NCBI GenBank assembly: GCA_029783825.1
Contig: JAREIK010002637.1
Coordinates: forward strand, 1,005,514 to 1,069,513
Source: Sapria himalayana
Taxonomy: Eukaryota; Streptophyta; Magnoliopsida; Malpighiales; Rafflesiaceae
Reading direction: 5' to 3'
Length of the DNA: 64,000 nt
Made by a program: the position numbers and the translations under genes
Shown: one piece after another, positions 37,295 through 50,220 of the stretch
Position numbering within the stretch: the first letter of the stretch is position 1
Layout: every line of letters begins with the position of its first letter
Notes under the pieces: generated by a model
Databases searched by the model: none
Told to the model about the DNA's origin: nothing
What the model saw: the letters and a program-made list of their open reading frames with translations, nothing else

Positions 37295-37742
37295 TAAAAA
37301 TGTCAAATGGACCAGATTTCTCGGGCACGGTGTGTGGCTCAACCCAGTTAAACAGTGACTGGCCCAACACAATCTAGAATCACGTCTCATGCCGAGCTAG
37401 GCCACCCCATAGCATTGTTCGTGTCATGCTAGGCTGGTAGAAACCAACTCGAATGATCGACCAATGGGGTCCCCGTGGGGCATTCCAATTTATTAAAAAC
37501 AATCAACTACTTGACCGATTATAATTGGTCAGCCCATAAGTCAACCACCCGTCAGCCATCACGCAACGGGTAACAACGAAGATGCACAACAAGTGCATCT
37601 TCACCATTTAGCACAGTCAACCATGGTAGTGCACTCAGTCGTGCCCACCGTGTCGTGCTGGACTGGTGGACCACACCATCATGTCGTGTCTGGCATGGCA
37701 CGGAAATTTAACTGTGTCATGCATGGCACATTTGACACATAT
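37295..37742. mobile_element. non-autonomous hAT, about 450 bp
   Basis: Left end TAAAAATGTCAAATGG, right end CATTTGACACATATA. The interior (about 37440-37520) matches in reverse orientation the block at 5220-5330 (CCGATTATAATTGGTCAG-type), so the two belong to one subfamily. Confidence 0.6.
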
Positions 37743-40398
37743 ATCTTCCCTTTGCTATTTTTCCAATTGACTAAGGCAAGCACCTTCCTCAAACACCCTA
37801 TTTGTGTCTGTTTGCAAACATGCCTAGTCAAGAAGTTCACAAGGAGTTGCTGTCTAGCACCAAGCACTATTGATTCTCTCTTAATATAAATAAAGTAGAT
37901 GTCGGGTTTATTAGGCTATACCTAGGACCCACCTTGCTTGTACTATTGTAAGTTGGGAAAAAATGCCCCAAGCCATGGGAGGGCTATTTCCAGATTAGCT
38001 TCTAGAGATTTGGCCTTTGTTCTCATGAGCTAGGTTTTAATTTAATATATAAAGTTAGGTGTTAATAAATAAGGTTTCTCTCTGAAACCACAGAGCAGTC
38101 AACAAAAAGTTGCAACTATCTTCGTCTCACAACATAAAGGCAAATGTAATAAAAGAAAGTCATGATTTTATTTTTTGTAAATAAATGCCTTCTATATACT
38201 TAGAAGAGTGAGAAGATGCTGACAAAGAACCTCAAGTACTAAGATAAGTTATAGTTTTAAAAGAAAGATAATCTGTAAATTTTTGATCCTGACCAATGGT
38301 GGTCATGCTTTCCAACTCAATCCCTTGGGGATCTATCCTCGAGAGTGTTGACTTTCCTACTACTACCTCTCAAGAGATTGGTTCTCATGGAGCTAAAAGT
38401 TAGGTGTTAGGTCTCTAAAATCAACGCAAACTTAATGGGATACCTTATTGGAAGGGGTTAGCTTAAAGGCTTAGAAACTTTATTTGATTGAGAAGATTAT
38501 TGCACTTCTCCTTCTAAGAAAAGGAAAAGAGTTGATGCATAATGAGGATAATAAACCAGATAACTTGGAAAGTCATATTATTATTAGTAGACTGAACCAA
38601 TTGACTCAAGCCAAGGAGTAGCTTGAAAATCAAGAAGAAAAAATCCTCATTTTAAGAGGAAATTTGGGAGCTTAAACCCTTACTTTGGAATGTGAAACAA
38701 ACTCATTAAGGTAGCTCAAAGCATAGAGAATGTATACCGATTAGTCCCACCTGAAAATACGGAAAGCGAAAAGAAAAGGTGAGTTCACAAGACTAGTAAT
38801 GAAACACATATATTCTTAAATTTCAACTCCTCTCCTATAAGGTTGAATATTAGTAGGGTATCTTCTGGTTTTGAACGGTGGTCAAGTTATTGTGTATTCC
38901 CCTTAGCATTACCGATGAGTTACTCCTTCCCACGGTTCAGTACCACTACCCAATTCATCATATGCATTGATTGCTTCCACTTGAGAATTTGCATTCATGA
39001 TTCGAAGAATTCCTTTAGCTTTATGTTTTCCTATTCTTTTTCTTCTTGCTAGACTTATTCCTTTATTTCTCTTGTTGAACTCCAACCCAATCCCTATGAT
39101 CTCGTACTTGACCTTCAACCTCCCGTTGTCTGCAGCCCAAGATGGTTCCCGAGTTTGTACTTATGCCCAATCACAGCTTAACGGGCTGGCTTGTTGCATT
39201 CTTTTTTTAAGTGTTATTTCGAAGCTCCTACATTCTGTTCTTTTTTTGTTGGTACTGGTTTCATTTTTGAATGGATATCCCCCAATAAGGTGAATTCTTC
39301 CACTTATTTTTATTATTAGCTTGCTAGCAAAATGTTACAAGGAACAGCTTCCTTATTAGATATATTAGGAGATTCTTCTCATATTTTCTCTTTCTATTTC
39401 ATTTTTATTTAATCACTCTCAATAAGTATAAAAAAATGAATTAAATTTTTTTATTCAACAAAAACCAGTATGATAAAATATGATTTCAAGTAAGAAAATG
39501 TAGGATAGAAGATATAGGATAGATCCAAATCGAGCCTACAAAGAATTTTCTCCTTAGAATGACAAACTAAATTAGAAGCAAGCAAGAATTTCTTTTCTTG
39601 TAACCAGAGGAAAAATCTCAGGGTTGATGCTGAACCAATTCTTCTATTTCAGAGACAGAGGAAGAAAGAACATTCGATACTACGAGATATCATTTGTTAT
39701 GCAGTTGCTTTAGCCTAGGAGTCAACATAACTAAGACAATATTCTAAAGTAAAGTAGGGGCAGCTCACTATATAAGAAGATGATCTTTCCTCTTGCAAAA
39801 AAAAAGTATTCCTTGAGTTGAGATACTATTGCATAAATTAGATAGTTAGGCTAGTAGATACTTTTTTCTAGGTCTATCATTTTAAAAGTACTTTTCTTAT
39901 GTTTTTGAGTTCATTTTTTTTCTTTTATAACTACTACCATTATGCCATATGCTACGAAAGTGATAGAATTGATCATTTAAAGTGCTAAAAGCTTGAAATA
40001 CTCTTATAGTGAAATAAAAGAATGAGAGAGAGGGATACCAAGCAACTATGTAATTCTTAGATCTTCCGTATATTGCTTGGGTAGCTTTTTCTACAAACAA
40101 TCTTACTTTGAGAAGAGTTAATAATATTTCAATCACTCCTTAAATAAAACAAGTCAAAAGAGTATTTCCATTCAAGCACGGCTTATAGTTACATAACCCT
40201 AAAACTAATAAACATAATATAACTACTCTATAATTAGAAAACATCCTTCTCTTATACTAGATTATATATAAAACTACTATAAAAGCAATACAATTGCTGT
40301 CAGTGAATTACTTATACTATGAAAGTGGATGTATAGTCATCTTATCTCACACCAAATCCAAGAAAACATACCAGTGGGCCTCTATCATGAGTAGATAT
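37743..40398. other. unassigned stretch, possibly organelle-derived
   Basis: 2.6 kb without transposon motifs or convincing exons. Word usage around 38850-39290 and 39540-39780 resembles plant mitochondrial intergenic DNA (impression only). Open frames at 38843-39052 and 38997-39293 have no recognisable product. Confidence 0.3.
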
Positions 40399-41498
40399 TA
40401 AACATGTCGAGCGGCCCGGGCCCAGCTCAAAGCCCAGCACAGCACAGTCCAGGAGTGCCAAGGGAAATCAGCATGCGTGTAGTGGCAGGCAAGACCTAGG
40501 CACAACACAGCCCGACGGGTGACACGACAAGCTGACCACGAGAGCGCCCGCTCGGTTTTGGGGAGCACCCATAACCCCAATTCTTGCATACTAAGAAGTA
40601 TGGACATGGACACAGATACGGGGATACGACACGGCAGGATACAAGGACACGGCAAATTCTAAAAAACTAGGATACGAATACGGCTAGGATACGGCATGAT
40701 AAAAAAAATAAAATTAAAAATAAAAATTATTTTCTTTATAAATATTAAGTATTTTTATAAAATAAAATAAATTAAAATAAGATAAATTAAAATATTTTAT
40801 TTTATAAAATAAATATATATTTTTTTATTTTATAAAATAAAAATATTTTTATATTATTTTATTTTATTTTATAAGATAATATTTATAATTATTTTAATTT
40901 ATAAGATAATATTTATAATTATTTTATTTTATAAAATAATATTTTAAAATTATCTTATACTATATAAAAATATATTTTTTTATTTTATAAAATAGAAATA
41001 TTTTATTTTATTTTATAAAAATATTTTATTTTATTTTATGTCAGCCCTGCATCCCCACAGCTATCGCCCGCCCCTGCCTCACCCCCTCAATTCGCGCCTG
41101 CCCCCTGCCTCCCCCCTCAAATCATGCCTGCCGCCTGCGTCGAGTGGCCAACGTAGCTGCTGGACGTCGTCGGACGTCGGTCACTCGGCATGGATACGAC
41201 AGCTGACGCAACCGTTTGATACGCTACATGACGCATCAGATACGGATTGATCAATGATACGTCACGTGACGTATCAAACACGTATCCGTGCCATGTCCGT
41301 ACCGCGTCCACGTGTCGAGAACCATGTACGTGCTTCCTTGCCTGCACAAACCAACCCAAAACCAGGGTGATTTCAAGTGGTGGGATGTGTCGGACTTGCC
41401 ATCCAGTAAACAATGTTATGCCAGTCACAGCACATAGCCTGTCCAGGCCTGAAAAAAATAAGCCATATCAGGATAACACAGCCCATTTGACACCTGTA
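40399..41498. mobile_element. non-autonomous hAT hosting a second TIR element
   Basis: Left end near TAAACATGTCGAGCGGCCC, right end CATTTGACACCTGTA. Subterminal GC-rich words at 40410-40580 and 41341-41490. The middle is a different element (40591-41340). Confidence 0.6.
40591..41340. mobile_element. GCACGGACACGG-type TIR element, 750 bp, nested
   Basis: Left end CTAAGAAGTATGGACATGG; right end, read inward, CAAGGAAGCACGTACATGG. Flanks cttgcata and cctgcaca agree at 6 of 8. Subterminal ACGGGGATACGACACGGCAG repeats match those of 21657-22322. The core (40700-41040) is a chain of ATTTTATAAAATAA palindromes. No transposase. Confidence 0.7.
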
Positions 41499-44108
41499 AT
41501 TATGAGGATAAACATCACCTTTTTTCATTGCAAGGTTAAAATAAAACCAATGAATCCAGAAAGAAATGCCATAAGCAAGTCTTCTGCTTGTTCCATACTC
41601 CTAGTCACTGACAAGTGGCAACTGGCAACTATCTTTTCCTTATAATTTACAAGTGAGAAAAATCATTCTAGAAAGGTTAAGGCTAAGACTAAAGGGATTA
41701 TTATCCCAAAAAGATAATAGATTCTCATAAATTTATGGCAAAATGATAGATCCATGTCTTTCTATCGACTAGCCTTTCGGCTTCTCATCCTCCTAGTCTT
41801 AGAAAACAATTAAGAAGGTAAACCTCTAAGTAATCTATTATTCCAACTAAACAATAGGTGCTGACTCCTTCACTTTTAATAGCAAAAAAGTAAAGCCCGC
41901 TACTACAAAAACTCATCTTGGTGATGACACTAAATTTCCTCATTACCTAAAACCTTGTCTTTACGATGTGTACTTTTTGTGTCTTTTCGTTGGTAAGGAA
42001 AAGTTACCAATTCTTGTATCATAAGGTTAGTGGCAACGTATGAAGATGAGTGTACCCTACCAAAGGAAGACAACCTTAAGTTTAAATTGCAAGTGAGCAA
42101 CCAATCAATAGAGTGTGTCAAGAGCACCTACCCTGCCCAAGGGTGTAAGTTCATTATAAATCTCTCTATTTTTGATTCATCTCATTGTTATGCTTAATGC
42201 ATGCCATCCGATTCCTTGCATTAGAAGGTGTGCATGGATGAGAGTCCCTCAAAGAACATGAAGGTCAATAAGTTCTCAATGTCTTCTTCCTATTTTAGTT
42301 GAAAGTCTATTCGCTAAAATCTTAATCTAGATCAAATATCCAATTGGAGAGGCCTTTAAAGGATATATAATATAGTAATCATTTAAAAAGGATTTCTTTG
42401 ATTAATATGCCTCAAGAACCAGCTTCAAAAAAAATGGATTGACAAGTGAGATATCTATTAAATTAACGGCTTATCATCATAGATTTTTGATGATTAAATT
42501 TAACATTTTAGAGGCTATTTATAGCATCTTGAGTATTTCAATTATTATAGAATGTTTTATTATTTTTTTTGATGGTTATAACTTATATCTAACATTTTAC
42601 ATATACTAGTGAGAAAAACTAGTTGTTTGAGATGTTTTCCAATTAGAAACCAAGTTCGGCCAACAAACACTTAACCTTATAAGTGAGGATGTTTCACTTT
42701 TCAACCAAAAAAGAAAAAAAAAAGTTCTAGGTATTTTTTCTACTCTACGTAAGAGTTGTCTTTTTGACTTCTATTATGTTTAATTCAAGTATCACTACAA
42801 CTCAGCATGTTACACTATCCCAATTGCAATGAATAAAAGTATGACACTCAAAACTATTAATATTTAGAAACCAATTTTTCATTGAAAAGTTATACGAGTA
42901 GTGATGAAGCCAATATAATGGACTGCTAAAGATTGTAATTAACAAATTTTCTGGTGTTTTCATGATTATGGTCACTTAGTAATTTTAATTTCAACGATTT
43001 CATCAAAATCAACATTTAACCAATAAAATAATTAATGATCAAAAAATAAAATTAACACCACAAATGTTCGAGAACATTACATGCATAAAATATTAGAAAC
43101 AAACATTAAAAAAAAATAATTTTTCATAGGATATGATGAGCTTCTTTTATACTTTCAAGAATTAACGAACTACAATTTTGTGAAATAGTTCCATTTTGGT
43201 TATTTTTATTGTATTTTATGTTGAATATATAATTTTTAAACTTTAATATGAATGACATTTCTTTTTTCATGTTTTTTGCTCATAATTTTTATTAATTAGA
43301 CAATTAAAATTTAAAAAAAAAAGGATAATAATAATAATAATAATGTATTATACCCTTAATACAATGTGTCATGAATTGTACATAATACAATCTCTATACA
43401 AAGCAACGAACTATATGGAAACAAAGCCACCATGGTGACTAAGTTCCAACCCCCAACCACTCAGGGGCCAGGGCTAGAAAACTGGGTATGTGCATCTCAA
43501 ATGTCACAATCTGATCATTTTGATAGACCATGACCCAAATAAAAGCAAAATATGTCTCTCTATCATAGGGATTTTAGAAAATTCTAAAATATCTAAAAAC
43601 ATACAAGATGAGACCTAAAATATTTTTAGACCCAAGTTCAAATTAATATTTTAAGATTCGCTATAATTTTCTTTTTAGTTCCTATGATATAAAATAACAA
43701 CAATTGATATGATCTTGATTGTTAATGTAAAAGATTCTCTCAATATTTGAAAATTATTGTTATGACAATAATCTAAGCATAATGTCGCGTGTAATTATAT
43801 TAAAGCTTACAAATGAAGATTCTCCACTAGTAATCATTTGAAAATTTTATAATAATTTATGATTTTACTTTATCTTTAAATTTTCTCTCATATTTGATTT
43901 GTAGGTATGATCTTGAATGAGAAAAAAATAAACTAACATAAGAAAACAAGGAGTATAATCTAAGCATAATGTCGCATGTAATTATACTAAAGCTTTTATT
44001 CCATGATAAGTAATATCAAAGGAATTAATGTTATGACAATTTCAGAAATTAATAACTATATTTTTTAATGTTGTAAAGCTAAAGGCCACAGAAAAAAAAT
44101 AAAAATAA
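41499..44108. other. unassigned stretch and Gypsy leader
   Basis: 41499-42700 has the same texture as 37743-40398. 42700-44108 is AT-rich. It contains a (AAT)n run near 43325-43343 and a 40-bp direct repeat (ATAATCTAAGCATAATGTCG...) at 43768 and 43956. Near 44010 a TAATATCAAAGGA word could be a decayed tRNA-Met primer-binding site for the following Gypsy element. Confidence 0.35.
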
Positions 44109-44432
44109 TTGAAAAACATTCCATCTTTTATTGAATTCTATTTGGTAAGAATAAAGACGATCATTAAAAAAATGCAGGATAGATTACAGAATACCAAAGA
44201 TATCGTCAAAAAGTTAATTTCTATGAATGAAAAACTCAGGGGTGAGATACAAGATATCCTCATTACTACAATGGATATACTTATCCAAAATAATATTGAT
44301 TTAAAAGTTATAGTAGTATCCATGCAACAAGTGATTAAAGAATTGAGAAGAGATGTCGCAACTTGTAAAAGAAGAATAGAAGGTAGAAAGGTTGCTGCAA
44401 CACCAACACCTCAATTGATGTTCACAAGTTGA
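44109..44432 (+). pseudogene. Gypsy gag N-terminal coiled coil (open 107 codons)
   Basis: The longest open piece of this Gypsy element. The predicted helix-rich segment KLISMNEKLRGEIQDILITT and MQQVIKELRRDVATCKRR corresponds to the coiled coil near the start of plant Gypsy gag proteins. It ends in stop where the gag core (about 44460 onward) is frameshifted. Confidence 0.6.
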
Positions 44433-47400
44433 AGGAATTTAAGGATACAAGATCAACAAATGATAGGATAACTTTCTCTAAGAGATAGAGTAATATTTCC
44501 AAGCAACAAATATCATTGTAACTGAATTCAAGATTAGAAGATGAAGTAATATCTCCAAGCAATGAATATTATAATAGATGAATTCAAGGTTAGAACTACA
44601 AATATATACTTTACTGATACAGCAATGATTTGGTGACAAAAAAAATGATGTGAGACATGGATATACTCACATTAATACTTAGAAAGAATTTCAAGAGTTT
44701 CATCAATTATTTACTCAAATAATACAAAAAAAGGATGAAACAAATGCAAATTTATGAATATTACACAATGAGAAGTACAAGAATATGTTCATGAATTCTC
44801 ATAAATCATGCTCTAAATTTATGATTTAAAAGAAAAGAAGATATTTTTTATGAATAACCTCAAACTCTGAGCAAAATTTGAACTAGAAAGAATGAGTGTT
44901 TGAGATTTCAATCTCACTCAAGTCATGTTAGTATCGGAATCTTTAATACAATTTAAGAAGAAAGAAAAACATGACCTAGAGATAAATATAGAGATAAAGA
45001 GAATAAAGAGATTAAGAGCATGAATAAAAAATTTATTCCATACAAAAAAAAATCGCACCAAATACACGATTGTCCGAGTACAAAAAAAAACTTTACGATT
45101 ATCCAAAAGATAGAAGATGCAAAGAATTATACTGTTAAATTTATCTCGATTGTGTCGAATTTCATCAATACTAAAAAGTTTAGTAAGCAAAAGGACTTGA
45201 TGTTTTCAAATATTATTATAGTCAATTAAAAGGTCTCCTCTCTAATTAATACTGAAGTATTAAATATTTTCATTTCCAAAGATGCTACAAGAAAATTAAA
45301 ATTACAAATGACAGAATAAATTAAAAGTATTAACTCCAAAAAAATTTCAAATATTAGAAAAATATATGAGAAAAAATTCAAATTGAAATATCAAAGAATA
45401 TTAAAATCAACAAAGGTAATTTCTTTTGATTATAATAGTTGGACTAAATTTTCTTGATTGGGTCAATGTACACTTGGCATCATTTGTTAATTATTTTTGC
45501 ATATCTAATCTTCACTATCAATCTATTATTACAATAAAATGAGAAATGAAAAAATTTACTAATACTCTCTCAGCAATCCAATTATCAAAATGAATAATCT
45601 AAAATATGATAATTTACTTGACTTCTTTAAAAAATTATGTAACTAAAAAAATGAAAATGAAACTCCAAGGGAATTCTAAAACTCCTTGATTTAATTGAAG
45701 ATATCGTATGAACTTTCAAAGAAGATATCATTGAAACAAAAAAAAAAACATAAAATTAAGTTAGTATATAATATTTAGTAGAAACGGGCTCCTTATCGGG
45801 TGGCACCACCAAAGCTCAAAGAGTTAAGGAAGCAACTAAGAGCTAAATGATATGAATCCCATTCAACCATCAAAGAAACTCTATGAAAGCATCAATCAAG
45901 TTCCAATGAATATATGATAGATCCTTATAACTATGCATTGATTATCAAGTCCTCATCAAGTTGATAGTGAATAATAAGTATGTTATTTCTCATATAATTA
46001 ATTTATTTGACCATCTTAGAGAGGCAAAATGATTTATAAAATTAGACTTGCAATCAAAATACTATCGAGTTAGGAACCCTAAAGATGATGAGCCTAGGAT
46101 TACTTGTGTGACTCATTATGATTCATATGAATTATTATGTCATATATACTCACAAATACCCTTGTGACATTTGCACTCTTTGGAATGGAATTGGAACAAG
46201 GTACTCCAACCTTTTATTGATAGATTTGAGATTGTATATATGAATAACATTAATAATTAAATAAACATATATATTACTTATGGTTAGTGTTGCGAGTGCT
46301 AAGAAAAAAGAAATTATATACAAAACAAAAGAAATATAAGTTTAGCCAAAAAAAAATTTAATTTCTTAATAATCTTGTATAAAATAAGATGATTCAAATG
46401 GATCAAGATAAAATGAGTCTATTATCAAGTGAGAGCTACCAAACAAAGTAACACAATCAAGATCATCTTTGATTAGACCATTACTATCAGCATTTTATTC
46501 AATGATACTTTGACATAACCACATCACTAACAAACTCATTGAACAAAGAGAATATATGAGACTAAAACATAATATGTCAATGAATATTTAATAAACTCAA
46601 TCATAATATTAAAAAAGATTTCATTCTAATCTTATTGAATCATACAAAATTCTATGAAATTCATATCGATGTATTCGAATTTTGCCATTGAAAAAGTTCT
46701 AATGCAAAATAATCATCTATCTTTGAGAGTCATAAGCTCAAAAAGGAAAAAGAACAATATATAGTCCAAAATAAAAATGATAATTGCTATTCACGAGTTG
46801 CGGGGATAAAGATAGTATTTCCTAAGTTTTCATTTCTTGGGGAAAATAAGTAATGTTGAAAAAAATATTTTCAACAATTAGTAGACCTCAATGTCCCTAC
46901 GAGAATGTATTAAACAAAGGCTACTCAAAGTTTTGATTTCCAAATTATCAATTGAACATGTCATAGAAGGAAATATGATGAATTTTTTAATAGAATATAA
47001 TTTATTATTCAACAAGTAATTGAAGGTTAAATATCCCATTATTTGGAAAGATACAAAAAGACAAAAAAATATCATGATTCCGAGTGAATTAATTATTCAA
47101 ATATTCACCATATTCTAACACATGTGAAAGAATAATATTATTGGCTATAATAAAAAAAATGTAGACATGCATAAAAACTTATATGGTATGTCAACAAGAC
47201 AAAGTAGATCATAAATCACATGCACGTCTTCTACAAATTCTATTATTTTAGAATATTCATGGGAGAGCATCAAAAAACTTAATATGAGTTTTTCTAAAAT
47301 AAATAAATTTAAAATAATTATTATTGTAATAGAATGATTTTCTATGTATGACACATTCATTTATACAAGTAAATGCCTAATAGAAGAATAAGTAAATTTA

Positions 47401-47500
47401 TTCATAAAGAACATAATAAAATATTTGAGTATTCCTCAAATAATTATTAATGATCAAGACAAAAGACTTATGAATAAATTTTAAACATAACTATTCAAAC

Positions 47501-47909
47501 TAGAGGTATCAAACAGAACGTGCCGGGCCGAGCCGGCACTTTTTAGCCGGCCCAACCGTGCTTTCGTGCTGGATCAGGCACGGCACGGCTACTGTACCGT
47601 GTCATGTCTGGCCAAACATGGTTCTGTGGAGGTCAACCCAGCATGAACCCGCGTCACGAATCAGCCGGGTTCGAACCTGTCGGGCCGAACCCCTAATTAA
47701 AAAAAATTTTGATTTCTCGGCTCGTGACAAAGTATCGTACCAACGAGCCACGGTACCGTGCCTGGCCAGGCACGGCACGAGGTCCAATTGACCTAGGCAC
47801 GGCACAAGCACGAGCACAAGAAATTCCCGTGTCGTGCTTGTCCAGGCAAGGCCGAATCATGTCGTGCTTCATGCCGGCCCGGGCTAGCCCTGCCCGGTTG
47901 ACACCTCTA
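47501..47909. mobile_element. hAT MITE, 409 bp, perfect TSD
   Basis: Left end TAGAGGTATCAAACAG, right end CGGTTGACACCTCTA. Perfect octamer ATTCAAAC at 47493-47500 and 47910-47917. GC-rich with GGCACGGCACGG repeats. It splits the Gypsy integrase. A young insertion by its intact ends. Confidence 0.9.
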
Positions 47910-48300
47910 ATTCAAACTAATAGAGTCAAATTTAAACTTCTTTACTAGTGTTCACCACTAGACAAATAGGCAATCTAAATAGATAAATGCTTTAGAGAAG
48001 AAATACCAATGCACAAAGCTTTCTTTTTAGCACGAGATCTAAGAGAGGTTAATATCTCACCTATTTTACCCCAAAAATCAAAAAGACTGTATTTAATAAA
48101 TCTTGAATCCAAAACCTATTTTTCTTAATGAAAATATTTATCATCGTACCAAAGCATAACCTTCAATAGATGCATGCAACACAAGGACTGCTAATGCAAT
48201 CAGTCATCCCAATATTATTCTCTTCCAAATATATTTAATTTCAAATTTCTTATGAGATTCAATGTGTTGGTATTAATATAATCACACTAAATACACCACA

Positions 48301-49865
48301 ATAAGATTGGCTACAATTAGTTGTGTTATAATTTTTTTATAACTTTCAGCAAAGAGAGATTACCAAACAAAGAATCTTTGAATAATAATTAGACAACAAT
48401 CATGTGCATTAAGCTTTGAGATAATAGAATATATGAGTTCAAATCCAATAACCTACTAATTTGTTAGAGCAATAAGAAATCCAACAAATATTGGATTTCT
48501 ACCCACATCAATAATGGGCGTGTGAAGCTCAATCACCGATTTTTATTAAACCCAACATGATCAAGAACATGCAATTGACTCACAGTGCATGTCATGTCAT
48601 GCATCGGCATGCAAACCAATTTGCCAAACTAGGAATGGGCCATGCCAAGAGCCAGCTCACACACAAAGTAGAGTCTGCTCCTGCTCATGTCATATCATGC
48701 ATAACATAAATTTTTTGCCTCTTTCCATGGGTTGGGCTTGAGAATCAAGCCGCCCAACTCACTATCCATTAAACACCTCAAAGAAGACTTAAGATACAAA
48801 TAAAGTTACAAATTGAATATTAACATAGCTAAGAACTTAGATATTTTTATCAATAGATATGATATTTAAAGAATAAATTAAACAAATAATGAATAATAAG
48901 CAATTATTGGGGTATGATTATTTATGACTAAATCAATAACTAATTAATCTAAAATGGGAAGAAGAGTAGTAAGAGTTATAATATCTAAAAAATAAGAAAT
49001 ATCTTATGTTGTCTTATTAATGAGGTAATCTATATGTTCCTCTATAATAAAAATTATTATGAAAAAATTATGTGAGAATCCCTAAATTGATTTGGAAGTC
49101 AGCCTATCTTCATCAATAATTTGTATCTCTCCTTCTCTCCTCTCCAAAAATAATTTCCAACAATTCTCTTTGATATGCTTATTATTCATATGCTATGTGC
49201 AATCTACTAAGAATCATTTCTACCTCTACCATGTTAGGTACTCTTCATGCCTCCAAGATAAGAATATAAGATATCTCTCAAGTGAGCTATGTCAACCTAA
49301 TTTAAAAAAATATTGAACTGCTTGTTGATGGATCTTTGATCTAAGGAAAAAATAGAAAGACTCACAATTTGGCTATTAAATCATGCAAAACGACCAAGTA
49401 GAGAATATAATAATATCATACTATAAAACTACTTTGTCTCACTTCAATAAGCATGTCCACCTCTATTAGGAATACTCCTAAGAACTAGATTACTAGATAG
49501 CTAGTTGTATAAAATAAGTATATTGAGTAATAATTTATCTTGATTCCTTAATTTTTATAGTCTCAATTTTATAAACTAAGAGATTATATCATATATTTGC
49601 ATAGTTCAATATAAATATAAAAATATTACAAAGTCTCATAATATGTTACAAGATCACATTATCTCAATATATCATCAAGTGATAATTAATAATTAATCAA
49701 TGACAGCCTTCTTTGTCTCATTATTGGGAGGGACCACCATCAAATAGTTAAACTTCTATTAATTGTAAACTATATGTGAATTTGGCAGTTAATTCTATAA
49801 AATTTCTCTAACTAAGATTCCATGTAATAATAACTATATCACATTGTAAAATACATGTACACTAT
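48301..49865. other. AT-rich stretch with a hAT fragment and possible Gypsy LTR
   Basis: 48500-48785 holds GC-richer hAT-like words ending ATTAAACACCTCA. 48940-49160 has LTR-like features (poly-pyrimidine TCTCTCCTTCTCTCCTCTCC), which could be the Gypsy 3' LTR. No gene. Confidence 0.35.
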
Positions 49866-50220
49866 ATCACATTGTACCATGCCATCACACCACACATCAC
49901 ATTACACACCACGCTACATCACATTAAACACCACATTACACACCACACTACATCACATTAAACACCACATTACACACCACACTACATAAATTGTTACATG
50001 TACACCACATTGCACACATTGCCCTATGTCATTTCATCACAAGCACTACACATTGCCATATATCACATCATCGCATGCTCTGCACATTGCCATATGTCAC
50101 AACATCAAACGCTCTGCACGTTGCCATATGTCACATCATCGCACGCTATGTACATTTCCATATGTCACATCATTGCATATGCTACACATTGCACAACACA
50201 TCATTACATAATGCACTTAT
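49866..50220 (+). repeat. 34-bp minisatellite, about 10 units
   Basis: Unit starts fall at 49900, 49934, 49968, then (after a 49-bp step) 50017, 50051, 50085, 50119, 50153 and 50187. Type 1 is CATTACACACCACACTACAT plus CACATTAAACACCA. Type 2 is CATTGCCATATGTCACATCA plus TCGCATGCTCTGCA. The register is exact within each block. Confidence 0.92.

Larger units (their letters stand above)
44109..48300 (+). mobile_element. Ty3/Gypsy retrotransposon, degenerate
   Basis: gag at 44109-45230 begins with a coiled-coil region (MQDRLQNTKDIVKKLISMNE), then KVRTTNIYFTDTAMIWW near 44590. RT runs from about 45780 to 46450 (MNPIQPSKKLYE, AIKILSS, CVTHYDSYELLCH-like, FALFGMEL). An RNase H connection reads FRVLRKKKLYTKQKKYKFSQ near 46295 and HKLKKEKEQYIVQ near 46730. 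Integrase near 47100-47500 reads HILTHVKE, then YVNKTK (for CQQDK). Interrupted by a young hAT MITE (47501-47909), resuming with an SSVHHQT-like word near 47950. LTRs were not defined. Dead. Confidence 0.7.

Noticed and set aside
38843..39293. Hydrophobic open frames that might be a small membrane protein
   Set aside because: No recognisable family, no splice context, and overlapping open frames on both strands. Left as unassigned sequence.
41038..41645. Several overlapping open frames of 70-132 codons
   Set aside because: They span the junction of two nested TIR elements; GC-rich subterminal repeats keep frames open by chance.
47640..47680. GGGTTCGAACC-like word suggesting a tRNA T-loop
   Set aside because: Lies in hAT MITE subterminal sequence. 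No acceptor stem, D-arm or anticodon arm could be built around it.
49900..50220. CRISPR-like regular array
   Set aside because: Units are head-to-tail with no unique spacers, in a eukaryotic intron: a minisatellite.
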